A stretch of DNA of 16,625 bases from CAYPQL01 sp964412905. GTDB lineage: Bacteria > Patescibacteriota > Minisyncoccia > JAHIHE01 > JAGLIN01. Shown in pieces: positions 14,007 through 16,625 of this stretch; the first letter of the stretch is position 1, and every line of letters starts with the position of its first letter. The notes under the pieces are model-generated. The model worked only from the letters and a program-made list of their open reading frames with translations, did no database searches and had not been told where the DNA came from. Location: NCBI GenBank assembly GCA_964412905.1, contig CAYPQL010000032.1, forward strand, positions 1-16,625, in the 5' to 3' direction. Made by a program: the position numbers and the translations under genes.

Positions 14007-14018
14007 TGATACTGCTAT

Positions 14019-14047
14019 ATTATAACCATAATTTGAAAATTTGGAAA
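14019..14047 (-). promoter_or_regulatory. Predicted promoter of the PBP gene
   Basis: Minus-strand TTTCCA (14042-14047), 17-base spacer and a perfect TATAAT (14019-14024). The transcript would start near 14012 and include the whole hairpin at 13939-14006. The -35 match is modest. Confidence 0.5.
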
Positions 14048-14113
14048 GTTATTTATTATTGCTTTTAATAAATTTCTATGGTAAGCTATTATCAATAAAA
14101 AGGAGAGGATAAA

Positions 14114-14359
14114 ATGGAACAAATACCGACGAAAGAAGAACTGCAACAGGCAGTGATAAATAAAATTGAAAAAACAACTGGGAAAAAACTTACTGTGGAG
14201 GAATATGAAAAATTAGATTCTATAAAAATAGGATGGATGCTAGGAATTTACAAAATGAGTGCTAAAATAGGAAGAAAAGGTCCGTATCAAATTGTTTATT
14301 TAGGATCAATTCGATATGAAAAAGCGTTAACAACTACGCTAATAAATAAAAATAAATAA
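14114..14359 (+). CDS. 81-residue orphan protein
   Basis: A small, basic, soluble protein beginning MEQIPTKEELQQAVINKIE and ending in a Lys/Asn tail; no family recognised. The N-terminal half looks helical, and the middle contains KIGWMLGIYKMSAKIGRKG. An AAGGAG/GAGG Shine-Dalgarno sequence at 14100-14108 gives a well-placed start. A terminator begins at its stop codon, so it is a one-gene unit. Candidate promoters upstream (TTGAAA at 14033, AT-rich -10 boxes, TATTAT at 14087-14092) cannot be chosen between. Style and AT-richness match the other three SD-led orphans, not tyrS downstream. Confidence 0.65.
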   Translation: MEQIPTKEELQQAVINKIEKTTGKKLTVEEYEKLDSIKIGWMLGIYKMSAKIGRKGPYQIVYLGSIRYEKALTTTLINKNK

Positions 14360-14379
14360 GCTGAATATCAGCTTTTTTT
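14358..14379 (+). terminator. Intrinsic terminator after the 81-residue gene
   Basis: AAGCTGA (14358-14364) pairs with TCAGCTT (14368-14374) around a 3-base loop, followed by T-rich sequence. The stem starts inside the stop codon. Confidence 0.8.
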
Positions 14380-14475
14380 CTTGTCTTTGTTTGATAATTA
14401 TGATAAATTGGAATTACTGGCAATGTGAAACTACCGGCGTCTATTTCAATCAATTTAATCTTAGCAAAAAATATT

Positions 14476-15732
14476 ATGAACAAAACAAACATCGATTCTG
14501 AAAAAATTAAAAAGCTTCTAGAACATAATGTGGAAGAAGTCATTGTTAAAAAAGATTTGGAGAGAAAACTGAAGTCTGGAAAAAAACTGAGAATAAAGCT
14601 TGGGTGCGATCCGTCTCGGCCGGATTTGCATTTGGGACATTCAATAGTTCTCAGAAAATTAAAAGAATTTCAAGACATAGGGCATCAAGTTGTTTTTATA
14701 ATTGGCGACTACACCGGAATGATCGGAGATCCTTCCGGAAAATCAAAAACGAGGCCGGCTCTTTCAAGCGAAGAAGTAAAAGAAAACGCCAAAAGTTATT
14801 TTGCGCAAGTGGGAAAAATTCTTGATATTAAAAAAACGGAAATCAGATATAACAGCGAGTGGTTTTCCAAAATGAATTTTGAGGAAATTTTGAAGCTTCA
14901 AAGCAAATTCACCGTCGCCAGAATTCTGGAAAGAGATGATTTCTCCAAAAGGCTTAAAGGAGGAATTGACATTAGCGTTAATGAAATTATGTACCCGATT
15001 ATGCAGGCCTATGATTCAATTATGATTGACGCTGATGTTGAAATCGGCGGAACTGATCAAAAATTCAATATGCTCGCGGGACGAGGCTTGCAGAAAAAAA
15101 TGGAAAGGCTGGAACAAAATGTTCTCACTTGCCCCCTCCTTGTCGGACTTGACGGCAAAGAAAAAATGAGCAAAAGTTTGGATAATTATATCGGAATAAC
15201 CGAAAACCCAAATTCAATGTTTGGAAAAATTATGTCTATTTCAGATGATATGATATTCTATTATTTCAAACTGCTCACGGAAGTTTCCGATTTAAAACTT
15301 AAACAGATTAAATTGGATTTAGAAGATCCTTCAAAAAATCCTAGGGGCTTGAAAGCAAGACTTGCTAGAGAAATAGTAGATATTTACCATCCCTCGCCAT
15401 TATCTTCTATTTCACCCTCATCCTCACTCTCGCTTTCCGCCTCACCTTCGCCTTCAGAAAAAGCGGAGGAAGAATTTAATAAAATTTTCAGAGACAAGCA
15501 AAAGCCGACGGAAATGCCAAATTACAAATTACAAATTACAAATTATAAGCTCGTTGATTTATTAGTTGAAATAAAACTAGCCAGCAGCAAAGGAAACGCC
15601 CGCCGACTTGTCCAGCAGGGCGGCGTCCGAATTGACGATGTCGTTCAAAAAGATTTTGAAAAAAATATTGAAGTAAAAAACGGAATGGTTGTGCAGGTTG
15701 GGAAAAGGAAGTTTGTGAAAATAAATTGTTAG
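14476..15732 (+). CDS. tyrS: Tyrosyl-tRNA synthetase with in-frame insertions
   Basis: Charges tRNA-Tyr with tyrosine; class I synthetase, cytoplasmic. The ATG at 14476 gives 418 residues; a GTG 17 codons upstream is open but adds no conserved residues. Motifs: GCDPSRPDLHLGH with the HIGH-type HLGH (52-55), IIGDYTGMIGDPSGKS (75-90), IMQAYDSIMI, GGTDQKFNML (191-200) and KMSKS (230-234). The C-terminal S4 RNA-binding domain is about 359-418 (LASSKGNARRLVQQGGVRI). Two insertions lie between the catalytic and S4 domains: a Ser/Pro-rich segment at 306-327 (polypyrimidine DNA) and NYKLQITNYKL at 349-359 (four heptamers). Outside these, the family sequence continues smoothly (YH..EKAEEEFNKIF). There is no SD. 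The TAG stop is shared with a period-8 repeat. Confidence 0.96.
   Translation: MNKTNIDSEKIKKLLEHNVEEVIVKKDLERKLKSGKKLRIKLGCDPSRPDLHLGHSIVLRKLKEFQDIGHQVVFIIGDYTGMIGDPSGKSKTRPALSSEEVKENAKSYFAQVGKILDIKKTEIRYNSEWFSKMNFEEILKLQSKFTVARILERDDFSKRLKGGIDISVNEIMYPIMQAYDSIMIDADVEIGGTDQKFNMLAGRGLQKKMERLEQNVLTCPLLVGLDGKEKMSKSLDNYIGITENPNSMFGKIMSISDDMIFYYFKLLTEVSDLKLKQIKLDLEDPSKNPRGLKARLAREIVDIYHPSPLSSISPSSSLSLSASPSPSEKAEEEFNKIFRDKQKPTEMPNYKLQITNYKLVDLLVEIKLASSKGNARRLVQQGGVRIDDVVQKDFEKNIEVKNGMVVQVGKRKFVKINC
15391..15456 (+). repeat. In-frame polypyrimidine insertion in tyrS
   Basis: A 66-base, almost pure C/T tract made of degenerate TCACCCTCATCC-like units encodes 22 mostly Ser, Pro and Leu residues between ...VDIYH and EKAEEEFN. 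Typical TyrRS sequences run directly from one to the other in a few residues. It resembles a simple-sequence or dispersed repeat insertion. Confidence 0.65.
15519..15546 (+). repeat. Four in-frame AAATTAC heptamers in tyrS
   Basis: Three exact AAATTAC units and one AAATTAT. Because seven is not a multiple of three, the units are read in three frames and encode NYKLQITNYKL. The unit is a rotation of the complement of TAATTTG found between genes at 1248-1275. Confidence 0.75.
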
Positions 15733-15760
15733 ATTGTTACATTGCTACATTGTTGTATTG
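15730..15760 (+). repeat. Stop-anchored period-8 repeat after tyrS
   Basis: TAGATTGT then ATTGCTAC and ATTGTTGT octamers, starting at the tyrS stop. Nearly the same sequence follows the PBP stop (10893-10861, minus strand). Confidence 0.6.
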
Positions 15761-15817
15761 ATTCGTTATTACCATGTTAACTTTAAGGCGCAAAAAAGTT
15801 ATTTGGAAAAACAAAGC

Positions 15818-15850
15818 CCTCTCTCTCCCTTTTGATAAAGGGCGAGGGAG
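15818..15850 (+). terminator. CCCTCTC/GAGGGAG inverted repeat after tyrS
   Basis: CCCTCTCTCTCCCTTT pairs imperfectly with AAAGGGCGAGGGAG around a short loop; AT-rich sequence with a T-run follows. It could terminate tyrS. Its pyrimidine-rich arm resembles the tract inserted in tyrS at 15391-15456, so it may be a copy of a dispersed repeat. Confidence 0.5.
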
Positions 15851-15886
15851 TAAAATTTTTATAGCTTGAAATCTAACCTCTAATTT

Positions 15887-16625
15887 ATGAACATTTCTTT
15901 CGGCATTATTTTCGGCTTGATCTCTATGATAAGTTGGGGAATGTCGGATTTTTTTGTGACAAAATCAGCGAGGGGCTGCGCCACGATAAGAGCGTTTTTC
16001 TGGAGCCAGATTGTCGCTTTGATGATTATGCTCCCGATATTTTTACTATTTTTCACACTGCCAAAATTTTCTTTTCAGATTTCCGCAATGCTTTTTTTCG
16101 CCGGCATTTCCGCTTTAGTTTCAAATTTTGCTTTTTACAAAAGCCTTGAAACTGGAAAAGTTTCAATTGTGATGCCTATCGCTTCCTGCTGGGCGATTGT
16201 CACCATATTTATAAGCATTGTTTTTCTTGGCGAATTATTGACAAGAACCAACGCCCTCGGAGCAATTTTCGCCATCATCGGCGTAATTTTAGTTTTGTTT
16301 AGAAAACATAACTCCGCAAAAAGCAAAAATAATTCAAAAGGAATATTTTATGCCATAATCGCCGCTTTTGCTTATGGTATTGATTTTGTTATTATTGATT
16401 TATTAGCTAACGAAATCGGCTGGTTTTTGCCGATATTTTTTATTGGAATTATCAATGCTTCGTTGCTGATTATTTACGCAGGCTTCCGAAAAAGCAATCT
16501 TTCTTTTCCTCGCCATATATCTTCGTTTGTAATTCTCGTGGGGGTTTTAGACACAATCGCCTATCTTTTTTGGTTCTTCCGACATTTCTATGGGTATAAA
16601 TTAAGTTTGCCGCAGTGGAATAAGA
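15887..16625 (+). CDS. EamA/DMT-family transporter, 3' partial
   Basis: Integral membrane protein of the drug/metabolite transporter superfamily (EamA); substrate not predictable. The ATG at 15887 begins MNISFGIIFGLISMISWGMS, a typical first EamA helix. The first half-repeat holds about five helices with ALVSNFAFYKSLETGKVSIV followed by MPIASCWAIV, and ends at GAIFAIIGVILVLF. A basic loop (FRKHNSAKSKNNSKG) leads into the second half-repeat starting GIFYAIIAAFAYGIDFVIID. The frame is open to the window edge (246 codons), so the C-terminus is missing. The last 20 or so residues after VLDTIAYLF are charged (WFFRHFYGYKLSLPQWNK) and do not look like the expected helix; a frameshift or sequence error near the edge is possible. 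There is no SD. Confidence 0.85.
   Translation, partial: MNISFGIIFGLISMISWGMSDFFVTKSARGCATIRAFFWSQIVALMIMLPIFLLFFTLPKFSFQISAMLFFAGISALVSNFAFYKSLETGKVSIVMPIASCWAIVTIFISIVFLGELLTRTNALGAIFAIIGVILVLFRKHNSAKSKNNSKGIFYAIIAAFAYGIDFVIIDLLANEIGWFLPIFFIGIINASLLIIYAGFRKSNLSFPRHISSFVILVGVLDTIAYLFWFFRHFYGYKLSLPQWNK

Noticed and set aside
14425..14475. Upstream GTG start for tyrS
   Set aside because: No SD, and the added residues are not similar to TyrRS; the ATG at 14476 fits the family length.
1..16625. tRNA or rRNA genes
   Set aside because: I saw no cloverleaf with conserved GTTCRAATC-type T-arm or rRNA core motif on either strand, though a covariance search would be more sensitive.

Overview
The window looks like a piece of a low-to-moderate GC bacterial chromosome, most likely a member of the Patescibacteria (Candidate Phyla Radiation), possibly Parcubacteria. 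This placement is inference from gene content and style: compact core genes, a DUF3048 protein, a divergent DNA polymerase III delta subunit, and almost no Shine-Dalgarno (SD) sequences in front of core genes. TGA is used as a stop (DUF3048 gene), which argues against the SR1/Gracilibacteria code. No rRNA marker is present to confirm the lineage.

Layout. Positions 1-3731: a small three-helix membrane protein gene (-), grpE (+), a 57-residue two-helix membrane protein gene (-), an eight-cysteine mini-protein gene (+), a two-hairpin palindromic repeat, then dnaK (+) with a terminator. Positions 3846-4256: rpsT (+), convergent with a long run of minus-strand genes. In transcription order that run is a class A penicillin-binding protein (13935-10891), a coiled-coil protein (10659-10339), a small possibly winged-helix protein (10230-9952), polA (9872-6867), a DUF3048 protein (6564-5458) and holA (5357-4254). 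Positions 14114-15732 hold an 81-residue orphan and tyrS (+). An EamA/DMT-type transporter (+) starts at 15887 and runs off the right edge.

Functionally the core genes cover protein folding (GrpE, DnaK), translation (S20, TyrRS), replication and repair (HolA, PolA) and the cell wall (class A PBP). Two gene styles are interleaved. Eleven genes lack an SD and often start right after AT-rich repeats. Four small AT-rich orphans (11-301, 998-1171, 9952-10230, 14114-14359) have a strong SD; three have a clear sigma70-type promoter and three have their own visible terminator.

The most unusual property is the load of short palindromes and period-7 or period-8 tandem repeats. They fill the intergenic gaps, touch start and stop codons, and also sit in frame inside polA (three places) and tyrS (two places), where they add peptide insertions. 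One heptamer (CAAATTA and its rotations) occurs both between genes and inside tyrS. This resembles the Rickettsia palindromic elements and the heptanucleotide STRRs of cyanobacteria, but in a probable CPR genome. The DUF3048 gene also has a long, highly structured leader with two mutually exclusive folds.
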